The translations under genes and the position numbers were made by a program. From Pseudomonadota bacterium (GTDB lineage: Bacteria; Pseudomonadota; Alphaproteobacteria; Rhizobiales; Beijerinckiaceae), in the NCBI GenBank assembly GCA_021813805.1, contig JAKAJL010000012.1:24129-88128 (forward strand): a stretch of 64,000 nucleotides of DNA, given 5' to 3'. This document shows positions 27,681 through 38,817 of the stretch, piece after piece. The notes beneath the pieces are model-generated. The model was given only the letters and a program-made list of their open reading frames with translations, was not told the origin of the DNA and did no database searches. How positions within the stretch are numbered: position 1 is the stretch's first letter; each line of letters opens with the position of its first letter.

Positions 27681-30050
27681 GTGACCGGTAAAGCCGACCA
27701 AAGCCTTGACGCCGTGCTTGGCGACGCGGCGCGCCTCGCCGCCCTGCGCGCGACGGGCTTGCTCGATAGCCCTCCGGAAAACGCCTTCGACCGGCTCGCC
27801 GGCCTTGCGCGGCGCGTGCTGCGCGCCCCCGTGTGCCTGATCTCGCTGGTCGACGGCGACCGCGCCTTTTTCAAAAGCTGCGTCGGATTGGCGGAGCCAT
27901 GGGCGTCGCGTCGCGAGGCGCCGCTGTCGCATTCATTTTCGCCGTATGTCGTCGCCACGGGCGCTCCCGTCGTGGTCGAAGACGCTCGCGCGGACCCGCT
28001 GCTGCGCGACCGCCTCGCCGTGTCCGAGATGAACGTGATCGCATATCTCGGCACGCCCCTCGTCACCGCCGAGGCGCAGACTCTAGGAAGCTTTTGCGTC
28101 ATCGACACGCGGCCCAGGAACTGGACGCCGGAGGAAATCGCCCTGATGCGCGACCTCGCGGATTCCGTCGTGAGCGAAATCGAACTGAGCGTGAGCAACA
28201 AGGCGGCGCGAGAAAGGGAAGCCGAGCTTCGCCGGCGCAATGACGAATTTCAGGCCGCCCTTGCGGCGGCCGAAAACGCGCGCCTTCGGGCCGAACAGGC
28301 CGCCGCCGCGCAGCGCGAAAGCGAGACGCAGTTCCACAGGCTGGCCGACGCCATTCCGCAATTGGCGTGGATCGCGGACGCCGACGGATGGATCATCTGG
28401 TACAACCGCCGCTGGTACGAATACACCGGCGCCACGCCGGAGCACATGGAAGGCTGGGGCTGGCAGAGCGTCCACGATCCCCAGACGCTGCCGGAAGTGC
28501 TGGAGCGGTGGCGCCGCTCCATCGCGAGCGGCGAGCCGTTCGAAATGGTTTTCCCGCTGCGTGGCGCCGACGGCGCGTTCCGGAACTTTCTGACCCGTGT
28601 CCAGCCGATCAGGAGCGGGGATGGAAGGCTAACGCGGTGGTTCGGGACAAATACCGACGTGGACGAACTCAAGCGGGTCGAGGAAGCCCTGCGCGAGACC
28701 AATGCGCGGCTCGAAAAGGTATTGGAGGTCGAGACCGTCGGGGTGATGTTCTGGGATCTGGGGACAGGCCTTCTGACCGACGCCAACGAAACCTTCCTGA
28801 AAATGCTGGGCTACAGCCGGTCGGACCTCGAGGCTGGAGAGCTGACCTGGCAGAAGCTCACGCCGCCGGAACACCATGCCGCGAGCCTGGCCGAATTGGA
28901 AAAGTTCAAGGTCAGCGGCCGCGTCGGGCCTTACGAGAAAGAATATTTGCACAAGGACGGGACGCGCCAGTGGTTCGTCTTCGCCGGCAGTTCGATCGGC
29001 GGGAAAAGCTGCGTCGAATTCTGCGTGGATGTTTCCGCCCGAAAGAATGTCGAGATCCAGCTTCGTGAAAGCCAGCAACGCACCTTATTGGCCACGGAGG
29101 CGGCCGAGGTGGGGATATGGGAATGGAATGTCGCCACCGGCAAAATTTGGTGGGACGCTCAGATGTTCCGGATTTACGGCATGGCTCCGACCGACGACGG
29201 CGTCATTCCATTTGCCGACTGGGCCGCCGCGGTCGCGCCGGAGGATCTGCTCCACCGGAAAGAGGCCGCGGACACGACCGTTCACGAAGGCGGGCGCAGC
29301 GAGCGCGAGTTCCGCATCCGGCGCAGGGACAATGGCGAAGTCCGCGACATCCGCGCCATCGAGACGGTTCGCGTCAACCCCGAAGGAAAGGTCGAATGGC
29401 TGGTGGGGACCAATCTCGACATCACCCGACGCAAGGAGGCTGACGAGCACATCCGCTTGCTGATGGGGGAAGTCAATCATCGCTCGCGCAACCTGCTTGG
29501 CGTCGTCCAGTCGATCGCGAAACTGTCCGCGCGACACGCCGATCCCGTCCGCTACGTCTCGGATCTTTCGGAACGCATTTCGAGCCTCGCCGCTTGTCAG
29601 AACCTTCTCGTCGCCAGCGACTGGAAGGGGATCGACATCGCGGATCTGACGCGCGCGCAACTCAGCTCCTTCCGCGACATCCTCGGCCGCCGCATACTCC
29701 TCGATGGCGGCCCCGCGCGGCTGCGTCCCTCCGCGGCGCAGGGGCTCGGCCTCGCCCTGCATGAGCTTGCGACCAACGCCGCCAAATATGGCGCGCTGTC
29801 AAACGGCGACGGCCTGGTCCGCATCAGTTGGGGCGTCGCATCCGGAGAAATGGAGCCGATGTTCTGGATGCATTGGGTTGAGGAGGGGGGTCCGCGCGTC
29901 GCCGCGCCTACCCGAACCGGATTTGGCCGAACGGTGATCGTTTCCATGATGCAACACGCCGTCAAAGGGCAAGTCGCCGTCGATTATCCCGAAACCGGCC
30001 TGTCGTGGAGGCTGCTCGCCCCGGTGCGATCGACCCTCGATAGTGAATGA
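27681..30050 (+). CDS. HWE-family sensor histidine kinase with GAF and PAS domains
   Basis: Cytoplasmic sensor kinase, about 789 aa, no membrane helix. GAF domain about 25-165 (CLISLVDGDRAFFKSCVG), short coiled coil, then three PAS/PAC domains (about 230-350, 360-470, 480-590). The HWE kinase core has its phospho-acceptor His in GEVNHRSRNLLGVVQSIA, then LALHELATNAAKYGALS and the W-x-E motif WVEEGGP. The start is uncertain: GTG at 27681 has a weak site, and a TTG at 27633 is an alternative. A single-domain receiver gene follows 200 bases downstream, so the two are a likely pair. Confidence 0.88.
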   Translation: MTGKADQSLDAVLGDAARLAALRATGLLDSPPENAFDRLAGLARRVLRAPVCLISLVDGDRAFFKSCVGLAEPWASRREAPLSHSFSPYVVATGAPVVVEDARADPLLRDRLAVSEMNVIAYLGTPLVTAEAQTLGSFCVIDTRPRNWTPEEIALMRDLADSVVSEIELSVSNKAAREREAELRRRNDEFQAALAAAENARLRAEQAAAAQRESETQFHRLADAIPQLAWIADADGWIIWYNRRWYEYTGATPEHMEGWGWQSVHDPQTLPEVLERWRRSIASGEPFEMVFPLRGADGAFRNFLTRVQPIRSGDGRLTRWFGTNTDVDELKRVEEALRETNARLEKVLEVETVGVMFWDLGTGLLTDANETFLKMLGYSRSDLEAGELTWQKLTPPEHHAASLAELEKFKVSGRVGPYEKEYLHKDGTRQWFVFAGSSIGGKSCVEFCVDVSARKNVEIQLRESQQRTLLATEAAEVGIWEWNVATGKIWWDAQMFRIYGMAPTDDGVIPFADWAAAVAPEDLLHRKEAADTTVHEGGRSEREFRIRRRDNGEVRDIRAIETVRVNPEGKVEWLVGTNLDITRRKEADEHIRLLMGEVNHRSRNLLGVVQSIAKLSARHADPVRYVSDLSERISSLAACQNLLVASDWKGIDIADLTRAQLSSFRDILGRRILLDGGPARLRPSAAQGLGLALHELATNAAKYGALSNGDGLVRISWGVASGEMEPMFWMHWVEEGGPRVAAPTRTGFGRTVIVSMMQHAVKGQVAVDYPETGLSWRLLAPVRSTLDSE

Positions 30051-30251
30051 CGCTTTGCAAGCCAAGCGCCGGCGCTTGAAAGATTTCGCCAAATAGGCGG
30101 CCGCGGCGTCGCCGTTTTGCGTGCGCCGTTTGAAGGAAAGGAAAGCCGCTTTCGGCGGCTGCAGCAAAAAAAAGTTGCGGCGCCGCCGATCGGGCGTAAG
30201 TTGTCCGCGGTCATTTGGCGTCGGTTTTTTGGATTGGACGGAGTCGCTTCA

Positions 30252-30596
30252 ATGGCGCGAATCCTGGTTATAGAAGATGAGTTCTTCGTCGCGGCCCATC
30301 TCGATAACGTATTGAGCGACAGCGGACATGAAGTCGTCGGGCCAGTCGGGACGCTGGATGAGGCGACTTTTCTGGCGCGCGCGGAAAATCTCGACGCGGC
30401 TCTGCTTGACGTCAATCTCGCCGGCGGCCGCGTCGATGAAGTCGCCGATATTCTGGCGGATCGTCAGGTGCCGTTTGCGTTCGTGACCGCTTATGGCGTC
30501 GAAAATCTGCCGCCACGACATCGAAACGCCGGCGTCGTGCACAAGCCGTTCATCGACGCGGACTTGATGCGGGAAGTGCGACGGCTTGGACGCTAG
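30252..30596 (+). CDS. Stand-alone response regulator receiver domain
   Basis: 114 aa, a receiver domain only. The acidic pocket is E8/D9 in VIEDE, the phospho-acceptor is Asp53 in LLDVNL, the switch Thr is T79 in FVTAYG, and Lys98 is in HKPF. There is no output domain, so it would signal by protein contact or act as a phosphate sink. It follows the HWE kinase, whose family commonly pairs with such receivers. Confidence 0.9.
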   Translation: MARILVIEDEFFVAAHLDNVLSDSGHEVVGPVGTLDEATFLARAENLDAALLDVNLAGGRVDEVADILADRQVPFAFVTAYGVENLPPRHRNAGVVHKPFIDADLMREVRRLGR

Positions 30597-31091
30597 CGCA
30601 TCATCCAAAGAAGCTGCGGACTTTTTTGATCGGATTATATATTAAAAACAAAAAGGTATAGCAAAATCCCAATTCGGCGTGAACGGATTTCGCTCTAGCT
30701 TCCTGTCGGGCGGGAAAGTCAGCGGCGCCTTTGGCTCGGGCGCGAAAGAACGATAATTGACGCTGATTTCGACGTCGCCGAATGAGAAGGGAGATTCTCG
30801 GCGACGACGGGATCGCGTCGTTCGCGAAAGTCTCGGCGAAAAAAAATTATTGATTCCCATTTGCCGCTCTCGATGCGAGCGGGATCGCCGGTCAGGCCGG
30901 CGCCTTTCGGCCCCGAGCGGTTTCTCCCGCGGTTTCCGCGTCCCGGAACTGTCGGCGCTTCCCGCCTGTCATGGGCGGGCCTCGCCGGCGAGACGACGCC
31001 CTCGTGTCAATGATGTCATCAAATTTGACTTGCGCCCGGGCTGGATCATGGCCTTTCCTGCGGCGAGGATTCGTTGGGAGACGGCAGATTC
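30597..31091. other. Long leader/intergenic region before glmS
   Basis: No gene is seen. An AT-rich patch (about 30625-30665) follows the receiver gene. A stem with a 2-base bulge, GTCGCCGA-GAGAA / TTCTCGGCGAC, lies at 30774-30805, and CGCTC/GAGCG pairs near 30870-30886. A TTGACT at 31025-31030 could be a -35 for glmS but lacks a good -10. No glmS ribozyme is recognisable, as expected for a Gram-negative. Confidence 0.35.
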
Positions 31092-32921
31092 ATGTGCGGC
31101 ATTGTCGGCATTCTCGGTCAGGGCCCCGTCGCGGGCTCCCTGATCGACGCCTTGAAGCGGCTCGAATATCGCGGCTACGATTCGGCGGGCGTCGCGACGT
31201 TGGAAGAGGGCAGGCTTGAGCGCCGGCGCGTCGAGGGCAAGCTGCGCAATCTCGAAGCCTTGCTTCGCGAAAAACCCCTGCATGGCGCGGTTGGCGTCGG
31301 CCACACCCGCTGGGCGACTCATGGCCGCCCGACGGCGAACAACGCCCATCCCCACGCCACCGACAAGCTCGCGGTGGTCCATAACGGGATCATCGAGAAT
31401 TTCCGCGAATTGCGCGAAGAACTGGTCGCCAAGGGCCATGAATTCGTCACCCAGACCGACACCGAGGCGGTCGTCCATCTGGTGACAGAACAGCTTAACC
31501 ACGGCATGACGCCGGTCGAGGCGGTGGCGGCGAGCCTGCACCGGCTCAAGGGCGCCTTCGCGCTCGCCTTCCTGTTCAACGGCGAGGACAATCTGCTGAT
31601 CGGCGCGCGGCGCGGCGCGCCTCTGGCGGTGGGCTATGGCGAGGGCGGGGAAATGTATCTCGGCTCCGACGCCTTGGCGCTCGCAGCCTTCACCGACACC
31701 ATCACTTATCTCGAAGACGGCGACTGGGTGATCCTGCGGCGCGGCGCGGCCGAGTTCCGCGACGAGGACAATCGCATCGTCGAACGCTCCAAAATCAAGA
31801 CCCAGGCCTCGGCCTTCCTGGTGGACAAGGGCAATTACCGGCATTTCATGGCCAAGGAAATCCATGAGCAGCCGGAGGTCGTGGCGCGCACGCTGGCCCA
31901 TTACATCGATTTCGCGGCCGGCTGCGTGCGCCTGCCTTTTGAATTGCCGTTCGACGCGGCAAAGCTGAACAGCGTCACGCTCACCGCCTGCGGCACGGCC
32001 TATTACGCCGGCATGATCGCGAAATACTGGTTCGAGCGGTTCGCCCGGCTGCCCGTCGAGGTCGATGTCGCTTCCGAATTCCGCTATCGCGACGCGCCGC
32101 TGCCCGAAGAGGGACTGATGATCGTGGTCTCGCAATCGGGCGAGACGGCGGACACGCTGGCGAGCCTGCGCTTCGCCAGGGCGCACGGCCAGAAGGTGAT
32201 CGGCGTGGTGAATGTGCCGACCTCGACCATCGCGCGCGAAAGCGATGTCGCCGCGCCGACTTTGGCCGGGCCGGAAATCGGCGTCGCCTCGACCAAGGCC
32301 TTCACCTGCCAGCTTACCGTTCTGGCGGCGCTCGCCGTCGCGCTGGGTCGGGCGCGCGGCGTGCTCGACGCGGCGCAAGAGAAAAAGTTGGTCAACGAGC
32401 TGATGGTGGTCCCCGGCCTGCTGGCCGAGGCGATGAAGCTCGAACCGGGGATCGAGGCTCTGGCCCATCACCTGGCAAAGGCCAGCGACGTGCTCTATCT
32501 CGGACGCGGCCCGTCCTACCCGCTGGCGCTCGAAGGCGCGCTGAAGCTGAAGGAAATTTCTTATATCCACGCCGAGGGCTATGCGGCGGGCGAGTTGAAG
32601 CACGGACCGATCGCGCTGATCGACGAGCAACTGCCGGTGATCGTGATCGCGCCGACCGACCCGGTGCTGGAAAAGACGGTGTCGAACCTGCAGGAAGTCG
32701 CGGCGCGCGGCGGGCGGATCATCATGGTCGGCGATTCCCACGCCATCGACGCTTCGGCGGTTTCGCTCGCCGGCGAAATCCGTCTGCCCGACATGGCCCC
32801 CGATTTCGCGGCCATCGTCTATGCCGCCCCGATCCAGATGCTGGCCTACGCCACGGCGGTCTTCATGGGCAAGGACGTCGATCAGCCGCGCAATCTCGCC
32901 AAGAGCGTGACGGTGGAGTGA
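31092..32921 (+). CDS. glmS: Glutamine-fructose-6-phosphate aminotransferase (isomerizing)
   Basis: Makes glucosamine-6-phosphate from fructose-6-phosphate and glutamine, feeding GlmM/GlmU. 609 aa. The N-terminal amidotransferase nucleophile is Cys2 (MCGIVGILG), with GHTRWATHGRPT and HNGIIENF. Two SIS domains follow (TACGTAYYAG, SQSGETADTL), ending NLAKSVTVE. Confidence 0.98.
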   Translation: MCGIVGILGQGPVAGSLIDALKRLEYRGYDSAGVATLEEGRLERRRVEGKLRNLEALLREKPLHGAVGVGHTRWATHGRPTANNAHPHATDKLAVVHNGIIENFRELREELVAKGHEFVTQTDTEAVVHLVTEQLNHGMTPVEAVAASLHRLKGAFALAFLFNGEDNLLIGARRGAPLAVGYGEGGEMYLGSDALALAAFTDTITYLEDGDWVILRRGAAEFRDEDNRIVERSKIKTQASAFLVDKGNYRHFMAKEIHEQPEVVARTLAHYIDFAAGCVRLPFELPFDAAKLNSVTLTACGTAYYAGMIAKYWFERFARLPVEVDVASEFRYRDAPLPEEGLMIVVSQSGETADTLASLRFARAHGQKVIGVVNVPTSTIARESDVAAPTLAGPEIGVASTKAFTCQLTVLAALAVALGRARGVLDAAQEKKLVNELMVVPGLLAEAMKLEPGIEALAHHLAKASDVLYLGRGPSYPLALEGALKLKEISYIHAEGYAAGELKHGPIALIDEQLPVIVIAPTDPVLEKTVSNLQEVAARGGRIIMVGDSHAIDASAVSLAGEIRLPDMAPDFAAIVYAAPIQMLAYATAVFMGKDVDQPRNLAKSVTVE

Positions 32922-32942
32922 GGGCGGCAGGAAAGTTCATAC

Positions 32943-32970
32943 TTGAACCACGCGCTCTTCAGGCTATCCT
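32943..32970 (+). promoter_or_regulatory. Possible promoter of the first DUF2147 gene
   Basis: TTGAAC (32943-32948) and TATCCT (32965-32970) are 16 bases apart, 47 bases before the start codon. Confidence 0.4.
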
Positions 32971-33016
32971 GGCGAACGCGGCCAAAAAGACGCCGCGAGC
33001 CGGGGAGGAGGCAAGG

Positions 33017-33394
33017 ATGAACAAGGTGAAGACGATCGTTCTCGCAACGGCCTTGATCGCGGTTTCGGCGCCCGCCGCCTGGGCCGGCGACGCGACCGGC
33101 GTCTGGCTGCGCACGGACGGCAAGACCAAGGTGAAATTCTCGCATTGCGGGGCCGCGCTTTGCGGCGTCGTCGTCTGGCTGCGGGACAAGGATTCGCCGG
33201 CCCATATCGGCCAGCGCGTCTTTTACGACATGAAGCCGGCCGGCGACAACGAATGGCGCGGCTCCGCCTTCAATCCCGACGACGGCCACACCTATTCGGG
33301 CAAGATGACGCTTTCGGGCGGTTCGCTGACCACCGCCGGCTGCGTGCTCGGCGGCTGGATCTGCAAAAGCTACGCGTGGAGCCGCGCCAACTGA
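33017..33394 (+). CDS. DUF2147 family exported protein
   Basis: 125 aa with a signal peptide cleaved near AWAG (about residue 23). The family pattern is present: GVWLRTDGKTKVKFSHCG, GVVVWLRDKD, FNPDDGHTYSGKMTLSG, GCVLGGWICKS.W.R. Four Cys could form two disulfides. Function unknown; predicted periplasmic lipocalin-like fold. RBS GGAGGCAAGG. A second, shorter DUF2147 protein lies at 36879-37235. Confidence 0.9.
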   Translation: MNKVKTIVLATALIAVSAPAAWAGDATGVWLRTDGKTKVKFSHCGAALCGVVVWLRDKDSPAHIGQRVFYDMKPAGDNEWRGSAFNPDDGHTYSGKMTLSGGSLTTAGCVLGGWICKSYAWSRAN

Positions 33395-33529
33395 CGCGGC
33401 GGGGCGCCCGGTCCCGGAAGGAACGCGTCAGGCTTGTCCTTTCAAATGCTTTCGTCACGCGCTATGAGCAGTCCGCAAAATGGCGAGACTGTCGCCGGAG
33501 ACGTGAAATTGGCTTTTGAAGGGATGTTG

Positions 33530-34021
33530 ATGCTTGATCCGCAGGCCTATCGCGACGCGATGAGCGAAATCGCCTCACCGGTCCATCTCATCGCGACCGA
33601 CGGGCCGGCGGGACTCGCGGGCATGACGGTGACCGCGCTCGCTTCCGTCACCGACCATCCGGCGACCCTGCTCGTCTGCGTCAACCGGAAGTCGCCCTCG
33701 GCGCCGCGTTTTCTGGAAAACAAGGTGTTCAGCGTCAATTCGCTCGGCGTCGAGGACCAGAAGCTCGCGGATATCTTCGCCGGCCGCACCCACGAGCATT
33801 TCGCCGAGAAATTCACCCATGGCGCGTGGCGCAAGGGCGCGACCGGCGCGCCGCTGTTCATCGGCGCGCTCGCGAATTTCGATTGCCGCCTGATCGAGGT
33901 GAAGGACATCGGCACCCACCATATCCTGTTCGGCCGGGTCGAGGCGGTGGCGCGCCGCGACGAGGGCGCGAGCCTGCTCTACCACCGGCGCGGCTACCGG
34001 CGCGGCGACGACCATCTGTGA
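33530..34021 (+). CDS. Flavin reductase family protein
   Basis: 163 aa FMN-binding split-barrel protein like RutF/HpaC, supplying reduced flavin to a partner monooxygenase. Family blocks are HLIATDGPAGLAGMTVTALASVTDHPATLLVCVN, FSVNSLG and FGRVEAV. I favour the ATG at 33530 because GAAGGG lies 6 bases upstream; the frame is open to 33434. No monooxygenase gene is adjacent. Confidence 0.85.
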   Translation: MLDPQAYRDAMSEIASPVHLIATDGPAGLAGMTVTALASVTDHPATLLVCVNRKSPSAPRFLENKVFSVNSLGVEDQKLADIFAGRTHEHFAEKFTHGAWRKGATGAPLFIGALANFDCRLIEVKDIGTHHILFGRVEAVARRDEGASLLYHRRGYRRGDDHL

Positions 34022-34137
34022 GAATCGTCTAATTGCCGCACAAAGAATGGGTTAACCTTTCCAACCGTTGACTCTGATCGTTTAGCTTCGGGCAAGTCGG
34101 GGCGGTTTAGCGTCTTCCCATGACGGAGACTCAAACC

Positions 34138-34605
34138 ATGAACCACGCCGGCGCCGCGAAAATTTCCCTGTTCGGGCTGGAGGCTCTCGACGAGCGCCGC
34201 GCCCTGATTTCCTCCCTCGTCCAATCGGGACGGGACCTGCTCCCGTCCGACGTGCGCCAGTTGCGCCGCGCCCTGTTCGAGGACGAAGGCGCCAGCCGCG
34301 AAGAGGCGCAGGCCCTGTTCGAGCTTGAGCGCACGCAGGCCGCGCCCTGCGCCGAATGGACCGCATTTTTCATCGAATGTCTGACGGACCATGTGGTCTG
34401 GCAGTGCCGGCCGACAGGAATCGTCGTCGACGAGCAGGCCGAATGGCTGGTGCGCGAAGCCGACCGCTGCCGCCTGGCGACCGGCGCGGCGCTTCTGGCG
34501 AATGTGCTCGCCGAGGCGCACCGCGCGCCGGGCTGGCTGATCGCCGCCGTCCGCGCCCGCGTCGCCGCGCCCGAGGTTCAGGCCGAACTCGCGCGCGAAG
34601 ACTGA
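34138..34605 (+). CDS. Uncharacterised cytoplasmic protein
   Basis: 155 aa, no family recognised. Mostly helical, acidic, Ala/Leu/Glu-rich, with CAEWTAFFIECLTDHVVWQCRP and LATGAALLANVLAEAHRAPGWLI as the most distinctive parts. No signal or membrane segment. The ATG at 34138 has GGAG upstream; an ATG at 34120 has none. Codon use resembles the neighbours, so it is likely a real gene. Confidence 0.7.
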   Translation: MNHAGAAKISLFGLEALDERRALISSLVQSGRDLLPSDVRQLRRALFEDEGASREEAQALFELERTQAAPCAEWTAFFIECLTDHVVWQCRPTGIVVDEQAEWLVREADRCRLATGAALLANVLAEAHRAPGWLIAAVRARVAAPEVQAELARED

Positions 34606-34769
34606 ACGGAAACGCCCGTCCCGCGAGGGCGCCTCCATTTTGGCGCCTCTGCTTAAACCTTTGGCTGCTGGACGAGCGCCGCCGGTTCCCATAAAAGCGG
34701 AGCGATCATAAGAATGCCAGCATTGGCCTTGTCGCGCCAAGGCCGGGCTCGTTCCGCTGCGGGGCCTGA

Positions 34770-36776
<2,007 letters not shown>

Positions 36777-36785
36777 CGGCGGTTT

Positions 36786-36850
36786 CCCTCTCCCCGCATT
36801 GGGCGTCCGCAAAAGACGCCCGTTTTTTGACGGGCGATGCGGGAAGAGGG
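36786..36850. repeat. Inverted-repeat element around the pccA terminator
   Basis: CCCTCTCCCCGCAT (36786-36799) and its near complement (36837-36850, one mismatch) enclose the pccA terminator. A related palindrome with CCCTCTCCCC arms lies at 52767-52795, so this may be a dispersed palindromic repeat. Confidence 0.45.
36801..36829 (+). terminator. Intrinsic terminator of pccA
   Basis: Stem GGGCGTC / GACGCCC with a 7-base loop, followed by GTTTTTTG. Confidence 0.88.
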
Positions 36851-36878
36851 CTGGACGGAGGGGGTGGCGTTTAGAAAA

Positions 36879-37235
36879 TCAGATGCGGGTCCAGCTTTCG
36901 GAATCGCACATCGATTCGCCGACCGCGCAGCCCTTGATGGTCAGGCCGCCGCCGGAAAAGGTGACCGTGCCGTTGAAGGTCATCATGCCGGGCATGGACG
37001 GATGTTTCATGTTGGCGCCCTTCCACACCGAACCCCCGGCGTTGGTCATGCCGTGGCACATTTCGAAGCCCGGCTGGCTGCCCGAAACGATCTTGCAATA
37101 GAGCCTGCCGCCGGAGACGGAGACCTTCACCTTGTCGCCGTTCGACCGCTGGTACATGCCCCCCGGTTCAGCCGCAGCCTGACCGATCATTCCGGCGGTG
37201 AACAGGATGGCGACGGCGAATTTTACGATTTTCAT
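36879..37235 (-). CDS. Second DUF2147-like exported protein
   Basis: 118 aa. Signal peptide ends near AAAEP (about residue 23). The DUF2147 pattern is shorter here: GGMYQRSNGDKVKVSVSGG, WKGANMKHP, FNGTVTFSGGGLTIKGCAVG, ending SESWTRI. Four Cys. RBS GGAGGAAACAA directly precedes the ATG. It is divergent from the gamma-glutamylcyclotransferase-like gene and distantly resembles the protein at 33017-33394. Confidence 0.8.
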   Translation of the reverse strand: MKIVKFAVAILFTAGMIGQAAAEPGGMYQRSNGDKVKVSVSGGRLYCKIVSGSQPGFEMCHGMTNAGGSVWKGANMKHPSMPGMMTFNGTVTFSGGGLTIKGCAVGESMCDSESWTRI

Positions 37236-37336
37236 TTGTTTCCTCCCACTTCGGCTTATATCTGCCGTGACGCTACGAACGCGCCTTCGTCATCCTCACA
37301 TTCAAACACGCAAATATCAATCGGATAATCCGCGCC

Positions 37337-37819
37337 ATGCCGCTGCATTTCGCCTATGGCTCCAACATGGACGCCGCCGCCATGGCGCGGCGCTGCGCCG
37401 GGGCGCGGGCGCGCGGCCTGGCCTTTTTGCCGCGCCATCGTTTCGCGTTGATGGCGGACGGCTTCGCGACTGTCGTTCGCGATCCCGCCGCCCATGTCGC
37501 GGGCGTGCTGTGGGATGTCGGCTTTGGCGATCTTGCCGCGCTCGACCGCTATGAGGGCGTGGGGCAGGGCGCCTATATCAAGATTTCGACGCCGGTTCTG
37601 CGAGAGGGAGCCGCGCCGGTCCGCGCCCTGGTTTATGTCGGCGTCCCCGAAAAAAGCGCCGGCCGGGCGCCGGCCGATTACATGGAAAAAATCGTCGCGG
37701 CCGCGCGCGCCCAGGGTCTGGCGCCGGACTATGTCGATGTCCTGCGCCGCCTGGGCGGCGAGGACGTTCCCGAAGCGCCGAAGAAATTCCGCGCCATCAA
37801 AATTCCTGTCGTTCCATGA
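37337..37819 (+). CDS. Gamma-glutamylcyclotransferase-like (AIG2/GGCT fold) protein
   Basis: 160 aa. The fold's substrate-binding YGSN motif is at residues 7-10 (FAYGSNM) and LDRYEGVGQGAY carries the expected catalytic Glu. It may release 5-oxoproline from gamma-glutamyl compounds, though the substrate is not provable from sequence. It ends 7 bases before panC and is probably co-transcribed with it. Confidence 0.85.
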   Translation: MPLHFAYGSNMDAAAMARRCAGARARGLAFLPRHRFALMADGFATVVRDPAAHVAGVLWDVGFGDLAALDRYEGVGQGAYIKISTPVLREGAAPVRALVYVGVPEKSAGRAPADYMEKIVAAARAQGLAPDYVDVLRRLGGEDVPEAPKKFRAIKIPVVP

Positions 37820-37826
37820 GTCCGCA

Positions 37827-38681
37827 ATGACCGCCGAGCCGATCGTCTTCCAGAAAATTTCCGACATGCGTCGGGCCGTCGCCCAATGGCGCGCCGCTGG
37901 CGAAAAAGTGGCGCTGATCCCGACCATGGGGGCGCTGCACGCCGGCCATATCTCGCTGGTCGAGGCATCGCGCGGAAAAGCCCGCCGGGCTGTCGTGTCG
38001 ATCTTCGTCAATCCGACGCAGTTCGCGCCGACCGAGGATTTCTCCGCTTACCCGCGCACGCTCGACGCTGATCTCGCCAGATTGGCGGAGGCCGGCTGCG
38101 ACGGCTGTTTTGCGCCCACGGCCTCGGAAATGTATCCGGAAGGCTTCTCGACCAAAATCATCCCGGGCGGCCCGGCGCAGGCCGGGCTGGAGGACCGTTT
38201 CCGGCCGGATCATTTCGCCGGCGTGGCGCAGGTGGTGGCGAAATTGCTCAACCAGGCGCAGGCCGATTGCGCCTTTTTCGGCGAGAAGGATTTCCAGCAA
38301 CTCGCGGTGATCCGCCGGATGGCCGCCGATCTCGACATTCCGACGAAGATCTTCGGGGTTCCAACCATGCGCGAGGCGGACGGTCTCGCCATGTCTTCGC
38401 GCAACATCTATCTATCGCCCGAAGAGCGGGGGCGGGCGGTGGCGCTGTCCCGCGCGCTGCGCGCCAGCGCCGAAAAGATCGCGGCGGGAGCGCCCGTCGG
38501 CGAGGTCATGGCGCAAGGAGGACGGGAGGTCGAGGCCGCCGGCTTTGTCCTCGATTATTTCGAGGCGCGCCATGCCGAAAGCCTCGCGCCCGCCGCCTCG
38601 CGCGCCGACGGGCCGATCCGGCTGCTGGCGGCGGCGCGCCTGGGCCGGACCCGGCTCATCGACAATTGGGCTGTCGAATAA
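37827..38681 (+). CDS. panC: Pantothenate synthetase
   Basis: Condenses pantoate and beta-alanine using ATP. 284 aa. Motifs: PTMGALHAGHISLVE (HIGH-like), VSIFVNPTQFAPTEDFSAYPR, FFGEKDFQQLAVIRRM and MSSRNIYLSPEER. The ATG is at 37827. panB is not adjacent. Confidence 0.97.
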   Translation: MTAEPIVFQKISDMRRAVAQWRAAGEKVALIPTMGALHAGHISLVEASRGKARRAVVSIFVNPTQFAPTEDFSAYPRTLDADLARLAEAGCDGCFAPTASEMYPEGFSTKIIPGGPAQAGLEDRFRPDHFAGVAQVVAKLLNQAQADCAFFGEKDFQQLAVIRRMAADLDIPTKIFGVPTMREADGLAMSSRNIYLSPEERGRAVALSRALRASAEKIAAGAPVGEVMAQGGREVEAAGFVLDYFEARHAESLAPAASRADGPIRLLAAARLGRTRLIDNWAVE

Positions 38682-38751
38682 AAACAGAAAATCTTAGTGT
38701 TTTCTTTTACTGGCGCGAAAGCGCAAGGCTAAACAACTTCCCCAACGGTAT

Positions 38752-38767
38752 GTTAATCAGGATTAAC
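38752..38767. promoter_or_regulatory. Palindrome upstream of the DUF805 gene
   Basis: GTTAATCAGGATTAAC is a perfect 7-2-7 palindrome 50 bases before the start codon. It contains two TTAA half-sites, but with a 6-base gap, so it is not a standard CtrA box. Possible operator. Confidence 0.35.
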
Positions 38768-38817
38768 TAGGTGTAAATACGTCAGCTTCGTTCCGGTGCA
38801 TCAGGCGAGGTCTGGCC

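Noticed and set aside
25928..28240. N-terminal extension of opgG to about 1280 residues
   Set aside because: It crosses antisense to glmU and the kinase gene; the Tat-like signal peptide at 25927 marks the true start.
38752..38767. CtrA site upstream of the DUF805 gene
   Set aside because: The TTAA half-sites are 6 rather than 7 bases apart, so it was kept only as a palindrome.
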